Below the pieces are notes generated by a model, which saw only the letters and a program-made list of their open reading frames with translations, made no database searches and was not told the origin of the DNA. From contig UQSG01000003.1 of NCBI GenBank assembly GCA_900543695.1, forward strand, positions 52,204-116,203: DNA of 64,000 nt, read 5' to 3'. The position numbers were made by a program, and so were the translations under genes. Below, in pieces: positions 42,888 to 51,714 of the stretch. The stretch's first letter is position 1, and each line of letters starts with the position of its first letter. The stretch comes from an uncultured Clostridium sp. GTDB lineage: Bacteria > Bacillota > Clostridia > UBA1212 > UBA1255.

Positions 42888-44786
42888 ATGAGCGCACAAT
42901 TCGGCGAATATGACATTGCAGTCATCGGCGCGGGCCACGCCGGCTGCGAGGCTGCGATGGCCGCAGCACGGCTCGGATTGAAAACGGTAATTTTTGCCGT
43001 AAACATAGACAGTATAGCAAATATGGCCTGCAATCCCAGCATCGGAGGAACGGCAAAGGGCCAGCTTGTCAGAGAAATCGACGCTATGGGCGGCGTCATG
43101 GGAAAGATGGCCGATAAAACGGCGATTCAGACGAAGCTTTTAAATAAGGCGAAGGGCCCTGCCGTTTATTCCCCCAGAGCGCAGATCGATCGCCGGCGCT
43201 ATCAGACGGAAATGAAACATATGCTGGAGCTGCAGGAAAACGTTGATTTAAAGCAGGCAGAGATTGTTAAAATTTTAACGGTTCCGGGAAAAAACGAAGC
43301 GCCGTCCGTTGCCGGCGTCGTAACGCACTTAGGCGCCGAATATCGCTGCAGATGCGTGATTGCATGCACCGGTACTTATCTGAAAGGAAAAGTTATTATC
43401 GGCGAGCACAGCTACAGCAGCGGACCGGATGGGCATTTTCCGGCAAATGAATTATCTGCCTGTCTCAAAGAGCTCGGCTTTTCGCTGCTCCGCCTGAAAA
43501 CGGGCACGCCGCCCCGCGTAAACAGAAGAAGCGTAGATTTTTCCAAGACGGAACCGCAGTACGGAGATGGGCTTCCCTTTTCGTTTTCTTTTGACGAGGA
43601 CGCTCCGCAAAGCGTACAGCTTCCGTGCTATCTTACGCATACAAATGCGCGGACACATGAAATCATCAAGGCGAATCTGCATCGCTCCCCGCTTTATAAC
43701 GGTATGATAGAGGGCGTAGGGCCGCGGTATTGCCCCTCAATAGAAGATAAAATTATGCGTTTTGCCGACAAGGAGCGGCATCAGCTTTTCATTGAGCCCA
43801 TGGGAATCGATACCGAAGAAATGTATGTTCAGGGCATGTCCTCCAGTCTTCCGGAGGATGTACAGTGTGACTTTATTCATTCTATAGAAGGACTGGAAAA
43901 AGCCTCTATTATGCGCCCGGCCTATGCGATTGAATATGATGCGATTGATGCGCGGCAGCTTAGGCTTTCTTTGGAAAGCCGCATTGTGAACGGGCTGTTC
44001 TGCGCGGGACAGATTAACGGCTCCTCCGGCTATGAAGAGGCCGCCGCCCAGGGACTTATGGCCGGAATCAACGCCGCCCGTAAGCTGCAGGGAAAGGAAC
44101 CGCTCGTCATTGACCGTTCGGAAGGATATATTGGCGTTTTAATCGATGATCTTGTTACCAGGGGAACGAATGAACCGTACCGGATGATGACGTCGCGCGC
44201 GGAATACAGGCTTATCCTTCGGCAGGATAATGCCGACAGCCGTCTGACGCCGAAGGGGTATGAGGCGGGACTGATTTCGGAAGAACGCTATGCGCGCTTC
44301 CGGCAAAAAATGGAAAATATCGCAGGAGAAATCGAGCGGCTAAAGCATACCTATGCGCCTCCAAGCGAACACGTCAATACGATTCTGGAACGTGAGGGAG
44401 CCGCTCCGCTCAAAGGCAGCTGCTCCCTCGCGGAATTGCTCCGCCGTCCGGAAATCAGTTACGAGCTCTTGCAGGAAATTGAGAACAGAAAATCGCCTCT
44501 TTCTTTCCGCGAAGCGGAGCAGGTAGAAATCTCTGTAAAATATGAAGGCTATATCAGCCGGCAGGAAGCGCAGATCCGCCAATTCCGCAAGCTGGAGAAA
44601 AAACGCCTTCCGGTTCCGTTTGATTATACTACCGTGCCGAACATTTGTCTGGAAGCAAGAGAAAAGCTGACGCGGATCCAGCCGGAGTCGGTAGGACAGG
44701 CCAGCCGCATCACAGGCGTTTCTCCGGCGGATATAACGGCGCTGATGATTTATCTGAATCTCAGGGAGGGAGAAGCCTCATGCTAA
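42888..44786 (+). CDS. mnmG: tRNA uridine-5-carboxymethylaminomethyl modification enzyme MnmG (GidA)
   Basis: 632 residues. FAD-binding GAGHAGCEAAMAAARLG at the N-terminus, CNPSIGGTAKGQLVREIDA and TGTYLKGKVIIG are GidA signatures; the C-terminal domain is helical. It forms the wobble-modification complex with MnmE. Its stop overlaps the rsmG start by 7 bases. Confidence 0.97.
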   Translation: MSAQFGEYDIAVIGAGHAGCEAAMAAARLGLKTVIFAVNIDSIANMACNPSIGGTAKGQLVREIDAMGGVMGKMADKTAIQTKLLNKAKGPAVYSPRAQIDRRRYQTEMKHMLELQENVDLKQAEIVKILTVPGKNEAPSVAGVVTHLGAEYRCRCVIACTGTYLKGKVIIGEHSYSSGPDGHFPANELSACLKELGFSLLRLKTGTPPRVNRRSVDFSKTEPQYGDGLPFSFSFDEDAPQSVQLPCYLTHTNARTHEIIKANLHRSPLYNGMIEGVGPRYCPSIEDKIMRFADKERHQLFIEPMGIDTEEMYVQGMSSSLPEDVQCDFIHSIEGLEKASIMRPAYAIEYDAIDARQLRLSLESRIVNGLFCAGQINGSSGYEEAAAQGLMAGINAARKLQGKEPLVIDRSEGYIGVLIDDLVTRGTNEPYRMMTSRAEYRLILRQDNADSRLTPKGYEAGLISEERYARFRQKMENIAGEIERLKHTYAPPSEHVNTILEREGAAPLKGSCSLAELLRRPEISYELLQEIENRKSPLSFREAEQVEISVKYEGYISRQEAQIRQFRKLEKKRLPVPFDYTTVPNICLEAREKLTRIQPESVGQASRITGVSPADITALMIYLNLREGEASC

Positions 44787-45496
44787 AGGAGGAACATCGG
44801 CAGCTTCTGGTCGCGGCGGCGGAAAAAATCGGGACAGAGCTTTCTCCGGATTCGGTGGAAAAATTTTCCAGATACGGAGAACTTTTACTGGAATGGAATA
44901 AAGTCATGAATCTGACGGCCGTAACCGACGAACGGGAAATTGTCATTAAACATTACGTCGACAGTCTCACGATTCTCCCCTATCTTGACCGCCTGCATTG
45001 CAGAACGCTGGCGGATATCGGATCAGGAGCCGGTTTTCCGGGAATTCCCGTTAAAATTCTGCGTCCGGAGCTTGATATCGTCCTGCTTGATTCGCTTGGA
45101 AAACGTGTAAATTTTTTAAATGAAGTGATCTCCGAGCTGTGCCTGATGAAAATCCGCGCCGTTCATATGCGCGCCGAGGAGGGAGGCAGAAATCCGGAAT
45201 TTCGAGAAAAATTTGACTGCGCGTCCGCCAGAGCAGTCGCACCTATGAACATTTTGCTGGAATACTGCATGCCGTTTGTCAGAAACGGCGGCCGCTTCCT
45301 TGCCATGAAGGGCGCCGCGGAAGAGGAGCCATATGAAAATGCGCTTCGCGAACTGAAAGGCGAAGTAGAATCAGAGGATCGATTCACCCTGCCGCAAAGC
45401 GAGTTTACAAGACGAATCGTCTGCGTAAAAAAGAATGGCTTTTTGTCGACCCGCTATCCGCGCAGCGCCGGGATTCCGCGGAAGAAACCGTTGTAA
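44780..45496 (+). CDS. rsmG: 16S rRNA (guanine527-N7)-methyltransferase RsmG
   Basis: About 238 residues from the ATG at 44780-44782 (MLKEEHRQLL), with GGAGGG 9 bases upstream. SAM-binding ADIGSGAGFPGIPVKIL and the later FDCASARAVAPMNILLEYC are typical. It methylates G527 of 16S rRNA. The overlap with mnmG keeps the conserved mnmE-mnmG-rsmG order. Confidence 0.96.
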   Translation: MLKEEHRQLLVAAAEKIGTELSPDSVEKFSRYGELLLEWNKVMNLTAVTDEREIVIKHYVDSLTILPYLDRLHCRTLADIGSGAGFPGIPVKILRPELDIVLLDSLGKRVNFLNEVISELCLMKIRAVHMRAEEGGRNPEFREKFDCASARAVAPMNILLEYCMPFVRNGGRFLAMKGAAEEEPYENALRELKGEVESEDRFTLPQSEFTRRIVCVKKNGFLSTRYPRSAGIPRKKPL

Positions 45497-45598
45497 TTCG
45501 TCGAAAAGCAGTAAAATGCGGCAGAGAAGCGTCCCGCAGGTCGAAGGAAAGGCGGGTCCGGAAGGCGTCGAAAACCTTTATTTTTCGTTAGAAATGCG

Positions 45599-45639
45599 GT
45601 ATAAACGTGACAAGCGACAAATTCAGTCGGCGTTTATAC
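45599..45639 (+). promoter_or_regulatory. Nested inverted repeat just before the noc ribosome site
   Basis: Perfect 9-base arms (45599-45607 and 45631-45639) enclose a smaller CGAC/GTCG pairing. The AAAGGAGG ribosome site of noc begins immediately after. It could be an operator for Noc or an mRNA structure. Confidence 0.45.
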
Positions 45640-45654
45640 AAAGGAGGGTTTTTG

Positions 45655-46611
45655 ATGAATAGTGTTTTAAAGCATGACGCATTGAAAAGTAATCCGGGGC
45701 GGGATTACGTTACAGAGATACCAACGAATAGAATAAAAGCAAATCCGTACCAGCCGCGGAAAGAATTTTCCAGAAGCGCCCTTTACGATCTGGCAAACTC
45801 AATTAAAGAATACGGTATTTTACAGCCGATCACGGTAAGACCTCTGCGCGGCGACAATACATACGAGCTGATCGCGGGGGAAAGACGGCTGCGCGCTGCG
45901 AAGATCGCAGGTCTTACTTCCGTTCCGGCAATCGTATATAATGCCGGAGACAATGATTCGGCAATTCTGGCTCTGATCGAGAATCTGCAGAGAGAAAACC
46001 TGAGCTTTCTGGAGGAAGCGGAGGGATATTACTGTCTTTTAATCGACCATGGCATGACGCAGGAGGAGCTGGCGCGAAAGGTTGGGAAGAGTCAGTCGGC
46101 GATTGCAAATAAAGTGCGCTTATTAAAATTACCGCCGATGGTTAAGAAAATATTATGCGACAATAAACTATCGGAACGCCACGCCAGAGCGCTTTTGCGC
46201 ATGGCGGATGAACAGCTTCAGCTCAAGGCGCTCAAGATTATCTGCGAAAAGCACTGCAGCGTGAAGGAAGCAGAGGAGATTATCGACCGGCTGATCGAGA
46301 AGCACAACGCTTCCGGCGGGGAATCCGGTTATCTGATGCCGGTGCCTCCTTCCCAAAACAAAAAGGGCGGACACATCAAGTTTGTAATTCGCGACATCAA
46401 AATCTTTGTGAATACGATTAAGGAAACGGTTGCGATTTTAAAGCGCTCCGGTGTGGAAGCAAAGGCGGCGCAGTTCGACAGAGGAGACTACTATGAGTTT
46501 ATCGTACGGATTCCAAAGGAAGCGAACGGGCTGGTTCTTAACAGCAGCGGCACCGGCAAGCTGGCCTGCGGAGCCGCCAAGCTTCAGGAGAAGCAGGAGC
46601 GGACAAGCTGA
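45655..46611 (+). CDS. noc: Nucleoid occlusion protein Noc (ParB family)
   Basis: About 318 residues from the ATG at 45655-45657, with AAAGGAGG 7 bases upstream. ParB-type N-domain (GERRLRAAKIAG, ENLQRENLSFLEEAEGYY), helix-turn-helix (MTQEELARKVGKSQSAIANKVRLL) and a C-terminal domain. Position after rsmG is the standard noc locus. Noc binds its own sites, bridges to the membrane and blocks division over the nucleoid. Paralog of parB at 31090-31959; the linker region differs. Confidence 0.9.
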   Translation: MNSVLKHDALKSNPGRDYVTEIPTNRIKANPYQPRKEFSRSALYDLANSIKEYGILQPITVRPLRGDNTYELIAGERRLRAAKIAGLTSVPAIVYNAGDNDSAILALIENLQRENLSFLEEAEGYYCLLIDHGMTQEELARKVGKSQSAIANKVRLLKLPPMVKKILCDNKLSERHARALLRMADEQLQLKALKIICEKHCSVKEAEEIIDRLIEKHNASGGESGYLMPVPPSQNKKGGHIKFVIRDIKIFVNTIKETVAILKRSGVEAKAAQFDRGDYYEFIVRIPKEANGLVLNSSGTGKLACGAAKLQEKQERTS

Positions 46612-46650
46612 GCGATCCTGGACAATGCTGCTTTTTGGAAGGCAAAACAG

Positions 46651-46679
46651 TGGACTTTTTTGTGGAAAAGTGATAAAAT
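46651..46679 (+). promoter_or_regulatory. gyrA promoter containing a DnaA-box-like sequence
   Basis: TGGACT (46651-46656), 17-base spacer, TAAAAT (46674-46679). The spacer contains TGTGGAAAA (46661-46669), identical to one of the oriC near-boxes. Confidence 0.6.
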
Positions 46680-46731
46680 ATAGCGGATATAAAAGTATAT
46701 TGCCGAGTTCCAAAAAGGAGTAATATTTATA

Positions 46732-49350
46732 ATGAGTGATGAGATCAACAAAGAAGCGACGGTCGAGCCGTCCAAGGTGCTGCCCATTGATATCGTTCAT
46801 GAAATGAAAAAATCTTTTATCGATTATTCCATGAGCGTAATCGTCGACAGAGCGCTCCCGGACGTCAGGGACGGACTGAAGCCCGTCCACAGGCGGATCA
46901 TATATTCCATGTACGAGCAGGGCTACACACCCGATAAAGCGTACCGGAAATCCGCCACCACCGTCGGTAACGTTATGGGAAAATACCATCCGCACGGAGA
47001 TGCGGCGATCTATGACAGTCTGGTACGGCTTGCTCAGGATTTTTCCATGCGGTACACGCTGGTAGACGGAAACGGCAACTTTGGGTCCAGAGACGGCGAT
47101 CCTCCGGCTGCGCAGAGATATACGGAAGCCAAGATGTCGAAGATTTCGATGGAGATGGTCGCCGACATCAATAAAAATACCGTAGATTTCCGTCCGAACT
47201 ATGATGAGCACGAGATGGAGCCTTCCGTTTTGCCGGCGCGTTTTCCGAATATGCTCGTAAACGGCTCTTCCGGAATTGCCGTAGGGATGGCGACAAACAT
47301 CCCGCCGCATAATCTGGGCGAGGTGATCGACGGCGTGATCCAGGTGATGGAGCATCCCGATATCACGATCGACGAACTGATGCAGTATATAAAAGGGCCG
47401 GATTTTCCTACCGGCGCAAACATCCTGGGAAGACAGGGCATTCGGGAGGCGTACAGAACGGGGCGGGGCAAAATCCTTGTGCGTGCCGAAGCAAAGATCG
47501 AGGAGATGGGAAACGGCCGTCACCGCATTGTCGTCACAGAAATCCCGTATCAGGTAAACAATGCGCGGCTGGTCGAGAAAATCGCGGAGCTGGTAAAGGA
47601 AAAACGGATCGACACCATCAGCGGACTGCGCGACGAATACTCGAAGGCCGGTATCCGGATCGTGATCGAGCTGAAACGGGAAGCCAATCCGAACGTAGTG
47701 CTGAATCAGCTGTATAAATTTACTTCCTTGCAGGAGGCCTTCAACGTCAACATGCTGGCGCTGATTCCTACTGCGGACGGAAAATCGCAGCCGCAGCTGA
47801 TCAATCTGAAGGAAGCGCTTGTCTATTACATAGATCACCAAAAAGACGTCGTCACGAGAAGAACCAGGTTTGACCTCGACAAGGCGCTGGACCGGGCGCA
47901 TATTCTGGAAGGAACGCTTCTGGCGCTGGATCATATCGACGAAGTAATCAACATCATTCGCTCCTCCAAAACCGAGCCGATTGCAAAAGAAGGCATGATG
48001 AACCGTTTCGGCTTTACGGAGCGTCAGGCACAATATATCATAGACATGCGTCTGGGACGTCTGACCGGAATCGAACGGGAGAAGGTTCTGGAGGAATATC
48101 AGGAGAAACAAAAAGAAATTGCATATTATCAAAGTATTCTCGGCGACGAGCTGCTTTTGATGGGCGTTATCAAGGACGAGCTGCTTGCAATCAAAAAAGC
48201 TTACGCGGATGAACGCCGAACGCGGATTATCCCGTACGAAGGGGAGATTGATATCGACGATCTGATCCACGAGCAGGAGATTGCAGTAACGCTGACGCAC
48301 TTCGGATATGTAAAACGTACGCCTGCTGACACATACAAGGCGCAGCGCCGCGGCGGAAAAGGGATCCTGGGACTCAGCACACGCGAGGAGGATTTCGTGG
48401 AGCATCTGCTGATCACATCTTCCCATAATATGCTGCTGTTTATTACGAATTTCGGCCGCGTCTATTCTCTGAAGGGATATGAAATTCCGGACGCGGGAAG
48501 AACGGCAAAGGGAATTGCGATTGTAAATCTTCTGCAGCTGAGCGCCGGAGAAAAAATCGCGACGATGATTCCGATCAGCGGCTTTGAGGATGGAAAATAT
48601 CTCCTGATGGCCACGAAAGAGGGGATTATTAAAAAGACGGAGCTGAAAGAATACAGCAACATCCGAAAAGGCGGCCTGATCGCACTGGAGCTGCGGGAGA
48701 GCGACGAGCTGATCAACGCACGGCTTGCAGATGAGAATCGGGATATCATGCTTGTAACGAGAAAGGGCATGTCGATTCGCTTCTCGGAAGCCGACGTGCG
48801 CGCGACCGGACGCGCCTCGATCGGCGTCAGAGGAATTACCCTGCGGGACGACGACTATGTTATCGGCATGGATATCTGCGATCCGGAAAATTCCCTGCTG
48901 ATCATTACAGAGAAGGGCTTCGGGAAGCGAACCGATATTGAGGAATACAGAATCCAGTCGCGCGGCGGCAAAGGTCTCCTTACGTATAAAATTTCCGAGA
49001 AAACGGGAGAATTGGCCGGAATGATGATGGTAAGCGACGCCGACGATGTGATGCTGATTACCACGGAAGGCGTAATTATCAGAATCCATGCAGCGGATAT
49101 CAGCACCATTGGAAGAAACACAAGCGGGGTGCGTCTGATGCGGACGACAGAAAACAATCTGATCGTAAGCTGCGCCAGGACGGATCGCGAAGAAGACGCG
49201 GACGACGCAGACGGCGCCGAGGATGGGGACGAACCGCAGAACGGCGGCGAGGAGCTGGACGGCCAGAGCGGCGGGAAAAGCGACGCCTCAGACGAAGAAC
49301 CGGATCTCGAGGCGGGAAGAGAAATCCTAAACAAGCTTGATATTGAATGA
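46732..49350 (+). CDS. gyrA: DNA gyrase subunit A
   Basis: 872 residues. Topoisomerase core with PVHRRIIYSMYEQG, the active-site tyrosine in PPAAQRYTEAK, and a C-terminal beta-pinwheel containing the GyrA box (QRRGGKGI). An acidic, disordered tail of about 55 residues ends the protein. In the quinolone region the sequence is HPHGDAAIYDS: alanine replaces the Ser83 equivalent of E. coli while the Asp87 equivalent is kept. It lies after noc, not next to gyrB. Confidence 0.98.
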   Translation: MSDEINKEATVEPSKVLPIDIVHEMKKSFIDYSMSVIVDRALPDVRDGLKPVHRRIIYSMYEQGYTPDKAYRKSATTVGNVMGKYHPHGDAAIYDSLVRLAQDFSMRYTLVDGNGNFGSRDGDPPAAQRYTEAKMSKISMEMVADINKNTVDFRPNYDEHEMEPSVLPARFPNMLVNGSSGIAVGMATNIPPHNLGEVIDGVIQVMEHPDITIDELMQYIKGPDFPTGANILGRQGIREAYRTGRGKILVRAEAKIEEMGNGRHRIVVTEIPYQVNNARLVEKIAELVKEKRIDTISGLRDEYSKAGIRIVIELKREANPNVVLNQLYKFTSLQEAFNVNMLALIPTADGKSQPQLINLKEALVYYIDHQKDVVTRRTRFDLDKALDRAHILEGTLLALDHIDEVINIIRSSKTEPIAKEGMMNRFGFTERQAQYIIDMRLGRLTGIEREKVLEEYQEKQKEIAYYQSILGDELLLMGVIKDELLAIKKAYADERRTRIIPYEGEIDIDDLIHEQEIAVTLTHFGYVKRTPADTYKAQRRGGKGILGLSTREEDFVEHLLITSSHNMLLFITNFGRVYSLKGYEIPDAGRTAKGIAIVNLLQLSAGEKIATMIPISGFEDGKYLLMATKEGIIKKTELKEYSNIRKGGLIALELRESDELINARLADENRDIMLVTRKGMSIRFSEADVRATGRASIGVRGITLRDDDYVIGMDICDPENSLLIITEKGFGKRTDIEEYRIQSRGGKGLLTYKISEKTGELAGMMMVSDADDVMLITTEGVIIRIHAADISTIGRNTSGVRLMRTTENNLIVSCARTDREEDADDADGAEDGDEPQNGGEELDGQSGGKSDASDEEPDLEAGREILNKLDIE

Positions 49351-49359
49351 CAAATTGCC

Positions 49360-49398
49360 TTTTCCCCGGACGGGCCATCCTGCCGGGGAAAATTTTTT
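49360..49398 (+). terminator. Rho-independent terminator after gyrA
   Basis: A perfect 10-base-pair stem (49360-49369 with 49383-49392) is followed by TTTTTT. Confidence 0.92.
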
Positions 49399-49405
49399 GA
49401 TCGGA

Positions 49406-49927
49406 CTAACGCCGCAGAAGAGCAATCCTTTGCCTGTAATCCGGAAGATAGCGTGAGATCAGCGCATAAAATTCTTTTCCGTGGTTGCGGTGCACGATGT
49501 GCGCAAGCTCGTGAACAATCACATAATCGACGGCCTCCTGCGGATAAAGCATCAGCCGGTAGGAAAAATTCAGACTGTTTTTGGCGCTGCAGCTGCCGAA
49601 GCGCCGGACTGCGGATGAAATTTTAACTGCGGAAGGAAACAGTCCCATTTGCTCAGAAAAATATTTTACCCTTGCTGGAATGAAATTGCGAGCTTTTTCC
49701 TTTAATTGTGCAATTTCCTCGGCCGTCAGAGTTTTGCAGCCTGCTTCCTGTGCGCGGACGGCCTGTTTTTGCCTTGCGCGGACAATCCGAGCTTCATTCT
49801 TTTTTACAAATTCCTGAATATCGCATTTCCTCATGTTTTGCGGCGCGCGGATCTTTACCGATCCATCCGGGCCGATTTCAGCGCAGATCGTGCGGCGCTT
49901 CGAATAGATAATCGTAAAATCCGTCAT
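49406..49927 (-). CDS. YgjP-type zinc metallopeptidase (DUF45)
   Basis: 173 residues. The C-terminal half carries VDYVIVHELAHIVHRNHGKEF: HELAH plus a downstream His, the zinc-binding pattern of the YgjP/WLM-like family. The N-terminal half has the SKRRTICAEIGPDGSVKIRAP strand pair typical of this family. No signal or membrane segment. Small cytosolic metalloproteases of this type have no well-defined substrate. First minus-strand gene after gyrA, marking the strand switch. Confidence 0.88.
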   Translation of the reverse strand: MTDFTIIYSKRRTICAEIGPDGSVKIRAPQNMRKCDIQEFVKKNEARIVRARQKQAVRAQEAGCKTLTAEEIAQLKEKARNFIPARVKYFSEQMGLFPSAVKISSAVRRFGSCSAKNSLNFSYRLMLYPQEAVDYVIVHELAHIVHRNHGKEFYALISRYLPDYRQRIALLRR

Positions 49928-50014
49928 ACAAAACTCCTTCGCCGAAATATTTTATAACTAGTATATCAAGAGGCCTCGTTTTTTGCAATCAGCGCCGTTT
50001 TTTACAAAAAACAG

Positions 50015-50044
50015 TTGACAAGCAGCGGCTTGATGACGTATAAT
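50015..50044 (+). promoter_or_regulatory. Sigma-A promoter of tRNA-His
   Basis: TTGACA (50015-50020), 18-base spacer, TATAAT (50039-50044). Confidence 0.85.
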
Positions 50045-50100
50045 CGCATACGCTTGTTGCTTATGAAAGATCGTGGTTTCATGGGTGACTTGCATTTCTT

Positions 50101-50178
50101 GGTGGCTGTAGCTCAGTTGGTTAGAGTACCAGGTTGTGGCCCTGGGGGTCGTGGGTTCGAGTCCCATCAGCCACCCCA
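50101..50178 (+). tRNA. tRNA-His (anticodon GTG)
   Basis: A cloverleaf with an 8-base-pair acceptor (GGTGGCTG with CAGCCACC), which includes the extra G-1 of histidine tRNAs. The anticodon stem CCAGG/CCTGG carries loop TTGTGGC with anticodon GTG. The T arm GTGGG-TTCGAGT-CCCAT pairs, and CCA is encoded at 50176-50178. Confidence 0.97.
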
Positions 50179-50180
50179 CG

Positions 50181-50217
50181 CCGGAGCAAAGTTCGTTTTG
50201 CTCCGGTTTATTTTTTT
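50181..50217 (+). terminator. Rho-independent terminator of tRNA-His
   Basis: A perfect 10-base-pair stem (50181-50190 with 50197-50206) is followed by TTTATTTTTTTG. Its arm shares GGAGCAAA with the terminator at 16329-16368. Confidence 0.92.
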
Positions 50218-50348
50218 GCGCTTCTTCCGCAAAAGTCACGCGCGGCTCGCCTGTTCGCCGGCTAAGAGCAAAGAAAATGAAATGGTACGATTTGCACTGT
50301 GACGCGTCAAAGCCGCCCTTTTCGGCGCGGACAGTGCTTTGCATATGG

Positions 50349-51173
50349 TCAAATATTGTTTTTTCTCAACTGACTTGGCGTAATATTGTAAAACTTCATA
50401 AAGGAACGGTTAAAGGTTCTGACGGATGCGAACCCGCATGCGAGGGCGATTTCCGTCAGTGTTTTACTGCTGCTTTTAATAAGCTCTGCCGCTTTCTTCA
50501 GCCGGAATTCCGTAAGATATGTGTTAAACGTCATTCCGGCAGCCCTCTTAAAGCAATGCGCGAAATAATAGGAAGAAAAATGACAGGCAAAGGCAGCGTC
50601 CTCTAAACGGATTTCTTCCCGATAGTGCTTTTGCAGATAATCGTTGACAGTATTCAGCAGACTTGCGTATTTATGCCGCATATTCATATGATTTTGGCCG
50701 GAAAGACCGGCTCCCGGTATACTGGCGATACTCAGAAGAATTTCATCGGCGGCGCATTTTAAGGCGAGCTCTTTCAAAGCGTCGGAATCGGGCCGTTTTG
50801 ACTCGTTTACAAGACGCATCAGAAAGCCGCGCAGGACACCGCAGGCATGCTCGTTCTTATTTTCGGATAAAAAATATTCGGGCAAAGAAAGGGAGGAAAA
50901 ATCAAAAGCGGCGCAAAGCAGCTTGAAAATATACAGGCGGCTGCAGGAAATATTACGCAGGCTATGGATACGGTACGGAAGAATAATGGCAATATCACCC
51001 GTATGAATGAGCGTACACGTATTTTCCACCGTCACCTCTGCGGTTCCCTCCGGAATGTATATAAGCTCGACCTCCTCGTGGTAATGCGCGCGGTAATCCA
51101 CATCTGTCATTTCCGTATCTACATAAGGCGTGCCGTTTTTTGCTCTGTGTATTTCCTCATAGAAAAATGCCAT
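50349..51173 (-). CDS. AraC-family transcriptional regulator
   Basis: 274 residues. N-terminal cupin sensor (YRAHYHEEVELIYIPEGTAEVTV, HTGDIAIILPYRIHSL) and C-terminal AraC DNA-binding domain with two helix-turn-helix motifs (RLEDAAFACHFSSYYFAHCFK; LTEIALACGFASVRTFNRSF). Such proteins usually sense a sugar. It is divergent from the xylose-isomerase-like/GH99-like gene pair across 238 bases and is their likely regulator. That spacer shows no fully convincing promoter. Confidence 0.9.
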   Translation of the reverse strand: MAFFYEEIHRAKNGTPYVDTEMTDVDYRAHYHEEVELIYIPEGTAEVTVENTCTLIHTGDIAIILPYRIHSLRNISCSRLYIFKLLCAAFDFSSLSLPEYFLSENKNEHACGVLRGFLMRLVNESKRPDSDALKELALKCAADEILLSIASIPGAGLSGQNHMNMRHKYASLLNTVNDYLQKHYREEIRLEDAAFACHFSSYYFAHCFKRAAGMTFNTYLTEFRLKKAAELIKSSSKTLTEIALACGFASVRTFNRSFMKFYNITPSQLRKNNI

Positions 51174-51411
51174 GGAGTCTCCACCTTGCTTTCCTTCCGC
51201 AGTGTAAAATGAAATTCTGAATTATAAAGGGTATGGTATCTCAAAAAGCAAGATTTGTCTACACCTAAAGCAACAATGAAATTGCGTTCTTTTCCGCTAT
51301 GCGAGATACTTATTTACACGTATGATATGAAAAGGGGCTGCGCCTGCGCGATGAGAGTTACGCCGTTCCGGCCGGTATTTAAAATAAATTTAAAGAAAAG
51401 AGGGTATTTTT

Positions 51412-51714
51412 ATGGGCTATTTTGATCATATTCCGAATATAAAATACGAAGGGGCGAGCTCTCAAAATCCGTTTGCGTTTCATTACTACGATGCCGATGC
51501 GCTGATCGCGGGGAAACCGCATTATAAGGGATATGAATATACCACCCTTTACGATTGGGATCTGAAGAGGCTCTGCCAGGAGATCTCGTCTGCTCCCGGC
51601 ACGCCAACCCATGTATTTCAGGAACTTGGAAAATACGGTTATTCAGAGCTTGCCGCTGCAGAAAACATGCATGTGCTTCTTAATAAAGAAGGGAAAGGAA
51701 AGGGAATGGTATGA
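51412..51714 (+). pseudogene. Truncated xylose-isomerase-like ORF
   Basis: 100 residues with a good ribosome site (GAGGG). The first 36 residues (YFDHIPNIKYEGASSQNPFA and on to GKP) match the start of xylose isomerase at nearly every conserved position, but the (beta/alpha)8 barrel is missing. The last 64 residues (from about YEYTTLYDWDLKRL to LLNKEGKGKGMV) are not recognised. The stop overlaps the GH99-like start by 4 bases. It may be a decayed gene kept for coupling, or a small protein of unknown role. Confidence 0.55.

Noticed and set aside
46438..49089. A very long minus-strand open frame (about 880 codons) opposite noc and gyrA
   Set aside because: It is antisense to two certain genes, has no ribosome site or domain, and is low in complexity typical of shadow frames.
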